A DNA stretch of 64,000 nucleotides, from NCBI RefSeq assembly GCF_023283845.1, contig NZ_JAKILC010000001.1, forward strand, positions 248,001-312,000, in the 5' to 3' direction. Of this stretch, positions 28,399 through 37,690 are shown piece by piece. Each line of letters starts with the position of its first letter. Positions within the stretch are counted from its first letter, which is position 1. Made by a program: the position numbers and the translations under genes. Under the pieces are notes generated by a model, which did no database searches, had not been told where the DNA came from, and saw only the letters and a list, made by a program, of their open reading frames with translations. This DNA is from Shewanella marinintestina (GTDB taxonomy: Bacteria > Pseudomonadota > Gammaproteobacteria > Enterobacterales > Shewanellaceae).

Positions 28399-28809
28399 AT
28401 GGCACAACTATTACATACCATGCTTCGCGTTGGCAATCTTGAACGCAGTATTGAATTTTACACCAAGGTTTTAGGTATGAAACTGCTTAGACAAAGCGAG
28501 AATAGTGAATATCAATATACCTTAGCGTTTGTTGGATTTGATGAAGAATCAACAGGCAGAGCAGTGATTGAATTAACTTATAACTGGGGAACTGAATCTT
28601 ATGAGCACGGCAATGCTTTTGGGCATATAGCTATCGGTGAAGAAGATATCTATGCTCGCTGTGAAGCGATTACCGCAGCCGGTGGTAAAGTTATTCGCCC
28701 TGCTGGTCCAGTTGCAGGTGGAAACACTGAAATTGCTTTCGTAGAAGATCCTGACGGCTACAAGATTGAATTTATCCAGATGAGTTCAGCCCAGAAAGGT
28801 TTAGGCTAA
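28399..28809 (+). CDS. gloA: Lactoylglutathione lyase (glyoxalase I)
   Basis: A 136-residue metalloenzyme that converts the methylglyoxal-glutathione hemithioacetal to S-lactoylglutathione. Likely metal ligands are His6 (LLHTMLRV), the glutamate in VIELTYNWG, the histidine in FGHIAIG, and the glutamate in KIEFIQ near the C-terminus, as in E. coli GloA. The open frame extends upstream, but [11 protein letters not shown] is the family start, so the ATG at 28399 is used. Converges on the TonB-dependent receptor gene with a shared terminator. Confidence 0.96.
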   Translation: MAQLLHTMLRVGNLERSIEFYTKVLGMKLLRQSENSEYQYTLAFVGFDEESTGRAVIELTYNWGTESYEHGNAFGHIAIGEEDIYARCEAITAAGGKVIRPAGPVAGGNTEIAFVEDPDGYKIEFIQMSSAQKGLG

Positions 28810-28839
28810 AAAATTAAAATTTTATTATTGATGAATAAT

Positions 28840-28864
28840 AAAAAAGCGCCTTTCGGCGCTTTTT
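28840..28864. terminator. Bidirectional terminator gloA / TonB receptor
   Basis: AAAAAGCGCC / GGCGCTTTTT with a TTTC loop, between two convergent genes. Confidence 0.92.
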
Positions 28865-28889
28865 CTTTAGGTTAAATAGCAAATGCTAT

Positions 28890-31406
28890 TTAGAACTTCA
28901 TGGTTACACCAGCGAAGTATGTACGACCAATTACGTCGTAAACTTCTGGTACTGTACCGCCGTCACTGCCGTTAGATACTTTTGATGGCTCTTCATCAGT
29001 AAAGTTCTTAACACCAGCGCTTAGCATCCAAGCATCGTTGATGAAGTATGTAGCTGATAGGTTGTGGTATAGAACAGAGTCTACAGTATCACCTGTTGCT
29101 AGGTCATCCATCTCACCGATATAACGGTTGAAGTACATTACGCTCCAATCATCTTGGCCAGCTTTAATGCTGAAGTTGTTACGAACCTCTGCATATGCAC
29201 CAAAGTTACCATCGATTGTACCAGTGTAATCTTTGCCATCTTGCTCAAAGTTCAACAAGTAAGTGGTATCGTTGCTTACGGTCCAGTCTAGGTTTAGTAC
29301 TTCAAAGCTATAAGCTAAGTTAAAGTCAATACCGCTTGTATCTTGGAAACCAACGTTAGTTAGTGAGTTAGTCAAGTTAGACAAGTCACCATCTGCACCA
29401 ATGTTGAAGGTCTCACAAGCTGATGCGTCACCAGCATAACAAGCGTCGATACCAGCTTGAGTGTCAAGACGCGTAATTGCGTTCTTCACTTTAAAGCGCC
29501 AGTAGTCAACTGTTAACGACATACCATCTACATAGCTTGGCGAGTAAACTAAACCAGCAGTGTAAGACTCAGACTCTTCAGGCTTAAGATCTTCATCTGA
29601 AGTACGGTTTACTAGGATTTGAGGGTCTTTTTCGTTACCCCATGGGTCAACTAAGTAATCGTAAGAACCTGAGTTACCACCATATAGCTCACTTACACTT
29701 GGAGCACGGAAACCTGTCGCCGCTACAGTACGTAGCATTAAGTCATCAGTAGCTTCATAAGTAAGACCAATCTTCCAAGTTGATGCATTACCAAATGTTG
29801 AGTAATCATCAAAACGTAGTGCGAACTCACCGGTTAGCTTATCAGTAAACGGCACGCTCACTTCTTGGAATACAGAGATAACGTTGTAGCTACCATCTGT
29901 TGGATCTTGCTGCGCTGCAGTACTTTCACCTGCAACAACAATTGGATCCGGATTGTAGTAACCGCTTTCGTAGCGATACTCTGCACCGATAGCAAATGCA
30001 ACTGCACCTGCATCTAGGTCAAACAGTTCACCGTTAAGACCTGCGGAGAAGACATGCTGCTCGTTACCACCATCAGCTTCTTCATCATAAGAAACACTAT
30101 TCAGTACATCTTGATCAGTCATTGGCTGGCCAGTTAACCATGGATCTTGGTCAGCATAGATAGCATCAGCCATCAAGTTAGCGTTAATAGAGTTTTCTAC
30201 GCCAGTCTTAGCTTTGTTATTACCGTAAGTGTACGAAGCATCCCAGTTCATACCCGTATTGATATCTAGTGAACCTTCAAGGCCTGCAGAAATACGCCAT
30301 GTATCAGTGTCCTGGTTATAAATACGTGGACCCACGTCATTCATACGCTTTCTGTAGTTAACTTGGCCGTTCTTATCTGGAGTAATACCAGCATCGATCA
30401 TGTCTTGATCAAGCTCTAGACATGTCGCAGGGTCTTGTCCTACTTCACAAACATCTAGCATGATGTTAGCTGGCTGTGGTGCTAACTGCTGATTAGACTT
30501 ACGCTTGGTATATAGAATGTCACCGGTCATTACGATGTCATCACCTAGCTCTTGAGTCATGTTAGCAAATAGACTGTAACGCTTGCTTGGAGTCTGGTAG
30601 AAGCTATCTTGAGTAAAGTCATAACCTTCAGAGCGATCTACCCAGTTACCATTTTCATCTTTAACTTTACCGCCCAAAGAACCATTTGGAATAAATGAGC
30701 TGTTACCTGGATCTGTCCAGTCACGGTCAGACTGAATTACACCTTTACGCTCAGAGTATGCTGCACCAAATGTGTAGTTACCGGTATCAGTGTTAAAACC
30801 ATAAAGTGCGCTGATTTCACCATTTTCGCCGTCGCTCTTGTCGGTCATACCGCCTTGAACATCAACTTGGAAACCTTCAAAGTCTTTCTTAGTGATGATG
30901 TTTACAACACCAGCAATTGCATCTGAACCATATACTGCTGATGCGCCATCTTTTAAGATTTCAACACGTGCGATCATCGCTACAGGAATAGAGTTAAGGT
31001 CAACAGAGCTGTTTGCACCAGAACCTGAGTTCACCATACGGCGACCATTTAACAGTACTAGTGTACGCTGTGAGCCCATACCGCGAAGGTCAACTTGAGC
31101 AACACCGTCAGCACCATTGTTAGTGCTAGAACCTACGGCTTTACCGCCCATAGATGTTTGAGCTTGTAGCAATTCGTCAACGGTAGTAAAACCTTCTGCA
31201 CGAATTTCTTCAGCGCCAATAACGGTTACTGGCGATGCAGTTTCCATGTCTTGACGTTGGATGCGGGAGCCGGTAACTGCAATGCGTTCTACATCGGCAC
31301 CAACTTCTTCAGCAAAAGCTGTATTTGATACGGAAAATGCAGTAGTTGAAACCGAAGCAATTAAGCCAAACTTAATTGCTGAGGCCAATTTAGATGGTCT
31401 GTTCAT
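28890..31406 (-). CDS. TonB-dependent outer-membrane receptor, substrate unknown
   Basis: An 838-residue outer-membrane transporter: signal peptide (MNRPSKLASAIKFG..., cleavage near AFA-EE), plug domain from VERIAVTGSRIQR to the VNIITKKDF block (about 35-180), then a 22-strand-type barrel with the conserved TGFRAPSVSELYG segment and a C-terminal aromatic residue (MKF). The start used is the ATG at 31404-31406 with GGGAGT about 8 bases upstream; an in-frame upstream ATG gives an unnatural N-terminus. No siderophore, vitamin or sugar gene is beside it, so the substrate is open. Two consensus CRP sites lie upstream, hinting at a carbon source or anaerobic regulation. Confidence 0.9.
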   Translation of the reverse strand: MNRPSKLASAIKFGLIASVSTTAFSVSNTAFAEEVGADVERIAVTGSRIQRQDMETASPVTVIGAEEIRAEGFTTVDELLQAQTSMGGKAVGSSTNNGADGVAQVDLRGMGSQRTLVLLNGRRMVNSGSGANSSVDLNSIPVAMIARVEILKDGASAVYGSDAIAGVVNIITKKDFEGFQVDVQGGMTDKSDGENGEISALYGFNTDTGNYTFGAAYSERKGVIQSDRDWTDPGNSSFIPNGSLGGKVKDENGNWVDRSEGYDFTQDSFYQTPSKRYSLFANMTQELGDDIVMTGDILYTKRKSNQQLAPQPANIMLDVCEVGQDPATCLELDQDMIDAGITPDKNGQVNYRKRMNDVGPRIYNQDTDTWRISAGLEGSLDINTGMNWDASYTYGNNKAKTGVENSINANLMADAIYADQDPWLTGQPMTDQDVLNSVSYDEEADGGNEQHVFSAGLNGELFDLDAGAVAFAIGAEYRYESGYYNPDPIVVAGESTAAQQDPTDGSYNVISVFQEVSVPFTDKLTGEFALRFDDYSTFGNASTWKIGLTYEATDDLMLRTVAATGFRAPSVSELYGGNSGSYDYLVDPWGNEKDPQILVNRTSDEDLKPEESESYTAGLVYSPSYVDGMSLTVDYWRFKVKNAITRLDTQAGIDACYAGDASACETFNIGADGDLSNLTNSLTNVGFQDTSGIDFNLAYSFEVLNLDWTVSNDTTYLLNFEQDGKDYTGTIDGNFGAYAEVRNNFSIKAGQDDWSVMYFNRYIGEMDDLATGDTVDSVLYHNLSATYFINDAWMLSAGVKNFTDEEPSKVSNGSDGGTVPEVYDVIGRTYFAGVTMKF

Positions 31407-31588
31407 TATGTCGTACTCCCTAAACCTAATTATTTTTATATACGTCATTTGTTATTCCTGACGTTGGTATCGATACTGCAATTTCACGTTTAAAGCGTCA
31501 ATCGAGCAATTTATTAACCATTGCCACAAGTGTGTTGCAAAAACTTAAACAAAAAGTAAATTCCAACAACAAGGCACGTTATCAACAA

Positions 31589-31604
31589 TGTGACAACTAT
31601 CACA
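31589..31604. promoter_or_regulatory. CRP site 1 upstream of the TonB receptor
   Basis: TGTGA-CAACTA-TCACA matches the CRP consensus in both half-sites. It lies about 185 bases upstream of the receptor start codon. Confidence 0.75.
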
Positions 31605-31690
31605 TCAAAGATAAAAACACTGCTAAAGCAAAAAAACACAGGTAATAAAACCAAAACAAGCGCAACATTTTCTTAACCATCGATAATCAC

Positions 31691-31716
31691 AAAAGTGTGA
31701 TCTTGGTCACACTTTT
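31691..31716. promoter_or_regulatory. CRP site 2 upstream of the TonB receptor
   Basis: The core TGTGA-TCTTGG-TCACA (31696-31711) is a perfect consensus and the symmetry extends five bases outward on each side (AAAAG / CTTTT). About 107 bases farther from the gene than site 1, close to ten helical turns. Confidence 0.78.
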
Positions 31717-32066
31717 ATCGTACTAACTTTAGTAAGTCCGACGCTGAACGTTCTATTTCTTAGATATTGCTCATGTTTTTTTTGATCTAACTAGGTTAGC
31801 GATCAGCATTGATTCAGGTTTCTATGGAGGGTAACTTCAATAAATGTGAATAGATGTTACAAAGTGACAGTCTTTAGTAAAGAGCTGTAAATTTGCAGTG
31901 TCGGATAAAATTTATATTTGTAGACGTCGGTTTGTAACCAGTAGCTTAGTGTTAATAAGCCAGTGAGGGTTGCATAACGCGGTAGTTATTTGATTATGAG
32001 TGTTATAGCAGCCAGCTGTTATCCATTGCCATAAATTAAGGCTAGGCGTTCAAAAACACCAAGCCG

Positions 32067-32498
32067 CTATTGGTAGTTTACTTCTATTAGATATTGAACA
32101 CTCATCTGTCCTAAATTTTCCCCTGAAATGTGTGTGGGAGAAATTGTAACTTCCCCGCCAACATATATCTCAGTTGATGCATCTGATAAGGACATCGTCA
32201 AGGCTTGCTTACCATTTGATAAAATTGGAGTAAAAGTCACTGCGCTATTTGTAGAACTCAGAACTTTAATCTGTACATGTTGACCAACATTCCCCAGCAC
32301 AATTAGTTTTCCTAACGAGGCATTAGACTCTGAACATGCACTACCCGTGCGTCCATTTTGAGTGACTTTACATATTCCATTCTGCACACTATAGATATCA
32401 CCGAGCTCTAATGCTTGGGTTTGTTCTATAGAAACTGGAATAACCAGATTAAAGTGCGCCTGAGCAAAGGCTGTGACAAGACCAAAAAATAAATTCAT
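32067..32498 (-). CDS. DUF4402-type fimbrial subunit (minor or tip candidate)
   Basis: A 143-residue secreted protein with a very short signal (MNLFFGLVTAFAQA). The mature start HFNLVIPVSIEQTQALELGD aligns with NFNLVYPLTVTEATAMEFGD of the major subunit at 36700-37167, and both have a cysteine pair 12-13 residues apart (C43/C55 here), likely a disulfide. The C-terminal strand VQYLIEVNY resembles the major subunit end. It is the last gene of the cluster, 239 bases after the usher. Its low copy position and divergence suggest a minor or tip component; this is inference. Confidence 0.7.
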   Translation of the reverse strand: MNLFFGLVTAFAQAHFNLVIPVSIEQTQALELGDIYSVQNGICKVTQNGRTGSACSESNASLGKLIVLGNVGQHVQIKVLSSTNSAVTFTPILSNGKQALTMSLSDASTEIYVGGEVTISPTHISGENLGQMSVQYLIEVNYQ

Positions 32499-32737
32499 GT
32501 TAATCCATTAACAAGGAAAGTGACAAAGGCTGAAACTTAATTATAGCCAAATAACAGAGTATTAACGATTCTTTCATCTACTTTTGCACATAGACTTTAC
32601 GTAAGCAAAAACCGCGATCACAAACCTGGTCTGTTATTAGACAATCGAAGCCTACCGAATATTAAAATGTAATATCTGCGATAAAAGTGCTTTAAAAGAA
32701 GTAAGCCATTTAGATTCGTGATTAAAACAGTAAAGAA

Positions 32738-35700
32738 CTAATCACTAATTTCTAGCTCTGGTATTTGGATAAACTCTCCAGGCGATAAACTAATAGTTCG
32801 AATAAACTGATTATCTAGGAAGAGTTCATAATTACCGGGAAGTATTTGACCAAAAATAAAAATACCATCGTACTCAACTCGAGCACTATAACTCAGCTCT
32901 TTAGTATTGCTTTTGAGTTCGGCGAGTAAGCCCACAGCGGGTAAATGATCCGAATCCGAGTAAAATACGCTTCCTTCAAGCTCTGCCGTATACATAACTG
33001 GGAACAGAATTGGCTGAATATGGCCGGGATGAGGATTTACACTAATGATATGAGCCGCTGGCAGTAAAAATGGATCAGATAAGCTATTTTCATTGAGAAT
33101 TAATTTTTGCTGCCTATTGGTTTGCAACTGAGTAATGAGTAGCTCACCCTTTTGATCTGTTTGTTTATTTGATTGGCTATGTCCAGAAAACGTTAACCCT
33201 GCAATAGGCTGCTCATTGCTATCGAATAACCCGTTAGCGTTATCATCCTGAAAAGCGATAACTTTCACTGTTCCTGTATTGATATAGCTCATTCTATCGA
33301 TAAGCCAGCGATCTTGGTCTGTGTCCCATAGTAACGCGCTATTCCATTTCATTTGCGCAAACCAATCTCCGTTGGTGGCATTATCAATATCTAACCGCAA
33401 GCTACCAAAATCAAAAAAGTAAGCGATAGAGTTACGCATACTAAATTCATTATCACTATTTGGCTGATAGCGGAGCTCAACTTGATAATTAGCCTCATCA
33501 TTAATAGCTGTATTTAAATTTGATACCCACTGGTTCAAGCTGACATCTGGTGAGATTTCGATATCGACATAACTCCGTATTTGCCAATTGCTTAATCTAC
33601 CAGAAATTGCAATTCTATCGCTCCAACTATTAAGCTTATTTAAACTAGACCAGCGAAGCTCATTGCTTAAGGATAAAGAATACAATTGACCTGAGAGTAA
33701 GAAGTTTGCTTGGGCATTATCGCTACCGAAGTTAAGTGCTTGCCAACGACCATTTACGCCCCAATTCAGCCCCACATTGACAAAGGAGCCATTCAAGCTC
33801 GCGAAAGCTTGTTGTTTGATCCGCCCACCAACATTATCCCAGGTTGAGTAGTTACTGTATTGTTGCCATTCGGCTTGCCAATCAATATCCCTTTGGCTGC
33901 CTTGAACTGCAGCGCTCGTAGCATAGCCTTGGTCACTTTTAACATAGTTAAGTTGTATTAGCTGCGAATCACCGACATAGTTAACCGATAAACGCGGTAA
34001 AAACCGCCACTGCTTTAATTCATCTTGCTGTTGAACTAGCGCGAGTCCTACTGTCATATCTTCTCGAACCGCCCAATTTACATCGGCATAATATTGTTTT
34101 AAATCGTCTTGCTCACGCAAAATTGCGCCAACATTAACGCCAAGACTTCCCTTTTCTAGCACAGAGCTATCGAGCAATTTACTAAAGGATTCAACACGAC
34201 TTTCACCATTTGGTCCGTAAAAACGCAATTGATATTGATTCAAACCAATATAATATGGCACATCAGTAAAGCGGTACAGGCCATCAGATTGAACTCGCTG
34301 AACACCAACTAAGGTGTTATTACGATAAAGCTCTACATCCCAACCAGCCTCTAATTCACCATCTACAACAATGGTCCGTAAATCTGCCGTAAACTCACTG
34401 CCAGCACTGACAGTAAAGCCTGCGCCTCGAGTCGAATCAGAAACTAAAGATAAGCTGTGGGAGTCCACATCGCCTAAACGGTAGAAATTAACCCATTGAT
34501 CTTGGACTAATCGCTCGAGGTAGCCGTTAAAGGTCGTTCCGCTCGCTGTTTGAGAGTATGCAGCATAGCTATTGTGGCCAAACAAATCGGCCCTTGTCTG
34601 TATATAACTGTCTGTTTCAGTTTTAGCTTCATTATTAAACGATTGCACTCTCACACCTAAATCAACATTTAGTGCTAAATCACCAACTACGGCATATTCT
34701 TTATTAACTGCCTGAACTTTACGTACATCGGCACTGTTCTTCTGTGCATTAAATAACTGGTATTTTTTCTGTCTTTCAATTAACTGACTAAGGGGGATAT
34801 GATCAGAAGCGGCTATATCAAACTTTTGCCTCGCTGAATCAAACGTAATCTCAATACCGAATAACTGCTGCAATATCTTAGTCTCAATATAGAGATCCCA
34901 ACTATCGTGATAGATAACCGATGATGTTACGGTGCAATCTACTCCTTGATTCCAAAACAGCATCAATTGCTGATCTATTTGGATTGTTTTAGCCTCATCA
35001 ACAAACCAGCCATGTGCCGACAGAGAATCGATATCGATTTGCACTGGTAATAATAGCTGCTCAACTACAAACTCTAACGGTAAATACGTACGACCGTTAT
35101 CTTGATAAGCAAACATTTCATTGCTTAACGACATATCTGCATAAAATAGTTGGGTAACAAGAAATAGCGCTTCGTCTGCAATTTGGTTTTGATAGGGTAT
35201 TGCTAGCTGATGATCACAAGCTTTAATCATTGAAGTTGCCAGCGACGGTTCAACTTGTGTGTCTCTTAACGCTGTAACAAGAGGATTTTCATGGGGTTCT
35301 AAAGCACTCGTCACCTTATCAGTTTTAGAGTCATGCCCAATTAAACTTGGTTCTGCAACCGTAATTAAGCTTGATAATGCCAAATCGGCATCATTGGATA
35401 AGCTTACAGCAGGTTGACGTAAATGAGTCCGGATTGACGCGGTGCCTTTACTAAATGTTTGATGCTGTGACTTTGCTTTTGCTAGCTCAATTAACGTAGG
35501 TTGCATTAATACTTCTAGTGATTGCGCTTTTGACTCAATAGTTTTTTGTACGTCAGCTAATGTTTCTTGAGGACTGTCCTGACTGATGGCCTCAACCAAA
35601 GTATCGATAGGTTGAACGCTGTTTTCTCGATCTTCTGGAGAATAAATTTTAGTGCCAGCTAGTGGTTCAAACCTTTCGAATTTAGAGTCATCAAATGATG

Positions 35701-35779
35701 CATCTTTTGACGCAAGTGACGCGATCAGAAGTATCGCTGCTAAAGTCAGCCAGCGACAGAGCTGTAAAAGTCGAAGCAT
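32738..35779 (-). CDS. Outer-membrane usher-like protein of a non-classical chaperone-usher system
   Basis: A 1013-residue outer-membrane protein that probably exports and assembles the DUF4402 subunits. After a signal sequence there is an unusual extension to about residue 195, charged, Ser/Gln-rich and without recognised fold. About 200-340 resembles usher N-terminal domains (NGRTYLPLEFVVEQLL, then SAHGWFVDEAKTIQID). A beta-barrel follows, with the usher-type segment LVGVQRVQSDGLYRFTDVPY marking the region near the plug. The C-terminal 160 residues hold prealbumin-like domains (FQDDNANGLFDSNEQPIAGL). It begins 14 bases after the chaperone stop. It is not FimD-like by eye and belongs to the alternate/archaic group or a relative. 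Confidence 0.75.
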   Translation of the reverse strand: MLRLLQLCRWLTLAAILLIASLASKDASFDDSKFERFEPLAGTKIYSPEDRENSVQPIDTLVEAISQDSPQETLADVQKTIESKAQSLEVLMQPTLIELAKAKSQHQTFSKGTASIRTHLRQPAVSLSNDADLALSSLITVAEPSLIGHDSKTDKVTSALEPHENPLVTALRDTQVEPSLATSMIKACDHQLAIPYQNQIADEALFLVTQLFYADMSLSNEMFAYQDNGRTYLPLEFVVEQLLLPVQIDIDSLSAHGWFVDEAKTIQIDQQLMLFWNQGVDCTVTSSVIYHDSWDLYIETKILQQLFGIEITFDSARQKFDIAASDHIPLSQLIERQKKYQLFNAQKNSADVRKVQAVNKEYAVVGDLALNVDLGVRVQSFNNEAKTETDSYIQTRADLFGHNSYAAYSQTASGTTFNGYLERLVQDQWVNFYRLGDVDSHSLSLVSDSTRGAGFTVSAGSEFTADLRTIVVDGELEAGWDVELYRNNTLVGVQRVQSDGLYRFTDVPYYIGLNQYQLRFYGPNGESRVESFSKLLDSSVLEKGSLGVNVGAILREQDDLKQYYADVNWAVREDMTVGLALVQQQDELKQWRFLPRLSVNYVGDSQLIQLNYVKSDQGYATSAAVQGSQRDIDWQAEWQQYSNYSTWDNVGGRIKQQAFASLNGSFVNVGLNWGVNGRWQALNFGSDNAQANFLLSGQLYSLSLSNELRWSSLNKLNSWSDRIAISGRLSNWQIRSYVDIEISPDVSLNQWVSNLNTAINDEANYQVELRYQPNSDNEFSMRNSIAYFFDFGSLRLDIDNATNGDWFAQMKWNSALLWDTDQDRWLIDRMSYINTGTVKVIAFQDDNANGLFDSNEQPIAGLTFSGHSQSNKQTDQKGELLITQLQTNRQQKLILNENSLSDPFLLPAAHIISVNPHPGHIQPILFPVMYTAELEGSVFYSDSDHLPAVGLLAELKSNTKELSYSARVEYDGIFIFGQILPGNYELFLDNQFIRTISLSPGEFIQIPELEISD

Positions 35780-35793
35780 CGCGTTCAGGTCGG

Positions 35794-36576
35794 CTAGAGT
35801 ATTAACTTAGCCTCAACAGTTTTTGCTTGAAAAAGCGAATTATTTTCCTGATAGCGGATGATTAATTCGGCCCCCGCAGCAACAGGTTCTGTAAGAGCAA
35901 TAGAAAACTGACGCTCATTTAGCTCTGTATAGATAGCGACATTTTTAGTCGCGGCAACGATTTGCTTAGTTACTGGATTGATGACTTCTATATCGCCGAA
36001 GCTACTGCGTTCACCAATCCGTTGCAGCGTCACCTCAATATATTGCCTAGTGTTATCAATTGCACTTTTTTCAATCTTTAGCTCACTGCTCAAATCCCCC
36101 ACTCGCATCAAAACGGGGATCGCAACTTTCATATAAGCAGAGATAGACAGGCTGAATGTGTCCGCTTTTTGCTCTGCTGCATCATTGGAGCTTTTGGGCG
36201 CTAAAGGAATTTGATGAAACACGATATAACTACGATATTCACCCTGTGCAATATTTCTAGGTAAACGAGCAGCTAAACGAACTCGTACTCCCTGCTCGGG
36301 CTCTATATTAACTCGGCGAGGTGAATAACGCACAAAATTCGCTAGTGACTGAGTCGCTTCCTGTTTTGATAATTCGACATAATCACCATTTGCGAGCATT
36401 TTTTTATCTTCAAAATAGATATTATAGCGAGCAGACTCGGTACTTTTATTAACTAAAGAGAAAACAGCGCTGGTACTTTTACGATCAAGCTCTACGCGAG
36501 TTGGATTGACAAGTAAATTGGCAGAGGCATCAAATACCCAAAGTGCTGTAATACAGCAAAGTAAAATCTTTTTCAT
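35794..36576 (-). CDS. Periplasmic pilus chaperone (PapD-like)
   Basis: A 260-residue protein with a signal peptide (cleavage near ASA-NL) and two immunoglobulin-like domains. Family signs are LLVNPTRVELDRKSTSAVFSL at the mature start, where the arginine is the probable subunit-anchoring residue, and the YSPRRVNIEPEQGVRVRL strand, matching the chaperone P-R...P...Q.vR pattern. It should donate a strand to DUF4402 subunits in the periplasm and hand them to the usher encoded 14 bases downstream. Separated from the major subunit gene by a terminator-like hairpin. Confidence 0.85.
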   Translation of the reverse strand: MKKILLCCITALWVFDASANLLVNPTRVELDRKSTSAVFSLVNKSTESARYNIYFEDKKMLANGDYVELSKQEATQSLANFVRYSPRRVNIEPEQGVRVRLAARLPRNIAQGEYRSYIVFHQIPLAPKSSNDAAEQKADTFSLSISAYMKVAIPVLMRVGDLSSELKIEKSAIDNTRQYIEVTLQRIGERSSFGDIEVINPVTKQIVAATKNVAIYTELNERQFSIALTEPVAAGAELIIRYQENNSLFQAKTVEAKLIL

Positions 36577-36657
36577 ATTTTCGCCTAGCTAATGTACGAG
36601 GTTTACCCTCTTTTATTGTTTTAAATAGCTTACTTCGGCATCGACAGTCATCGATTT

Positions 36658-36690
36658 AAAAAGGACTATGAATCATTCCACTCATAGCCC
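36658..36690 (-). terminator. Attenuator-like hairpin between major subunit and chaperone genes
   Basis: On the minus strand GGGCTATGA / TCATAGTCC forms a 9-pair stem followed by TTTTT, 9 bases after the subunit stop. A leaky terminator here would let the major subunit be made in excess over chaperone and usher. Confidence 0.75.
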
Positions 36691-36699
36691 TCAATCTAA

Positions 36700-37167
36700 T
36701 TAGTAAGTCACGCTCAATGTATAAGTTAGTGCGTGAGTACCAGCTAAAGCAGTAGCGGCTGTAATATCTAAGTTACCAGCAACATTAATTGACGCTGTGT
36801 TACCTGAAATTGTTTCAGAAGCATTGGCCACACTTGGTGTAAATGCAACGCCAGCAACAGTGTTATCGACTCCAGATACAGAAACGTTAATAGCGCCGTT
36901 AGCTCCTGTTACTGTAAAAGCACCTGCAGCTTGTGTCGCGCCGCCAGCAACACATAAAGTTCCTGTAGTACCTCCGGAAAAATCGACTCCACAGCTGCCA
37001 TCAGTCACAATTGAAACATCACCAAACTCCATAGCTGTCGCTTCAGTTACAGTAAGAGGGTAAACCAAGTTAAAATTTGCTGTGCCCGTTGCGTCTTCAG
37101 CAGTCGCGCTAGCAGAAAGTAGTAGTGATGATGCAACAAGGGTAGAAAGGAGTATTTTTTTATTCAT
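36700..37167 (-). CDS. DUF4402-type major fimbrial subunit
   Basis: A 155-residue secreted protein: signal peptide MNKKILLSTLVASSLLLSAS, cleavage near ATA-ED, then a beta-rich, Gly/Ala/Thr/Val-rich domain with few charges. The start of the mature part (NFNLVYPLTVTEATAMEFGD), the cysteine pair C59/C72 and the C-terminal LTYTLSVTY strand define the DUF4402 type. Such composition is typical of secreted structural subunits. First gene of the minus-strand cluster; a terminator-like hairpin follows it, fitting a highly expressed structural protein. Confidence 0.8.
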   Translation of the reverse strand: MNKKILLSTLVASSLLLSASATAEDATGTANFNLVYPLTVTEATAMEFGDVSIVTDGSCGVDFSGGTTGTLCVAGGATQAAGAFTVTGANGAINVSVSGVDNTVAGVAFTPSVANASETISGNTASINVAGNLDITAATALAGTHALTYTLSVTY

Positions 37168-37690
37168 TATTAATTTACCTATTTTAACGATTATAGTTGT
37201 TATATCCCCCTGCTAAAACAGCAATAATAAACCCCTGAAATAACTCGATGATTTATGTTGCAAGCAGCGCTTGAAACAAAAATATAACAATTCAGCTACA
37301 TCTAGCAACGACTTTAAGGCTAGGTTCATAAAAGTGTAATAATTCAGTCTAGCAACAATTGCTAACCCATAAGTTTTATAAGGAATAATAAACAACCGCA
37401 TAAGTCGAAACCACTACTAAAAACCCAATTGCATCACTTAAACTCTGGAAACATGTAAGATATAAGAACAAAAAAACACACAAATATGCTATGGTTACTA
37501 ATTATATATAACCAAAAGAGCTAATTTATATTCATTAAGAATAGTTCGTTAGTCTATACCAACTCGCAAAACATAGACTTTCCTACTAGAGGTTTAGAAT
37601 GTGAACCGCGGTTTTCTTTCATCTTCCGTGTAAAATTCATGATTGTTGTTTTTTATTGTTCACGTTAACCTATAAAAAATAGTCAGTAAT
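37168..37690. other. Divergent region of the fimbrial locus
   Basis: 523 AT-rich bases between the major subunit and the divergent secreted protein. It must hold both promoters; none is unambiguous. A 10-base palindrome AACCGCGGTT near 37607 stands out in the AT-rich context. No convincing ORF. Confidence 0.5.

Larger units (their letters stand above)
31407..32066. other. Long upstream region of the TonB receptor
   Basis: 660 bases between the receptor start and the end of the second DUF4402 gene. It holds the two CRP sites. Beyond 31720 nothing is recognised: no ORF, no tRNA, no clear RNA motif. The receptor's transcription start cannot be fixed by eye. Confidence 0.5.
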
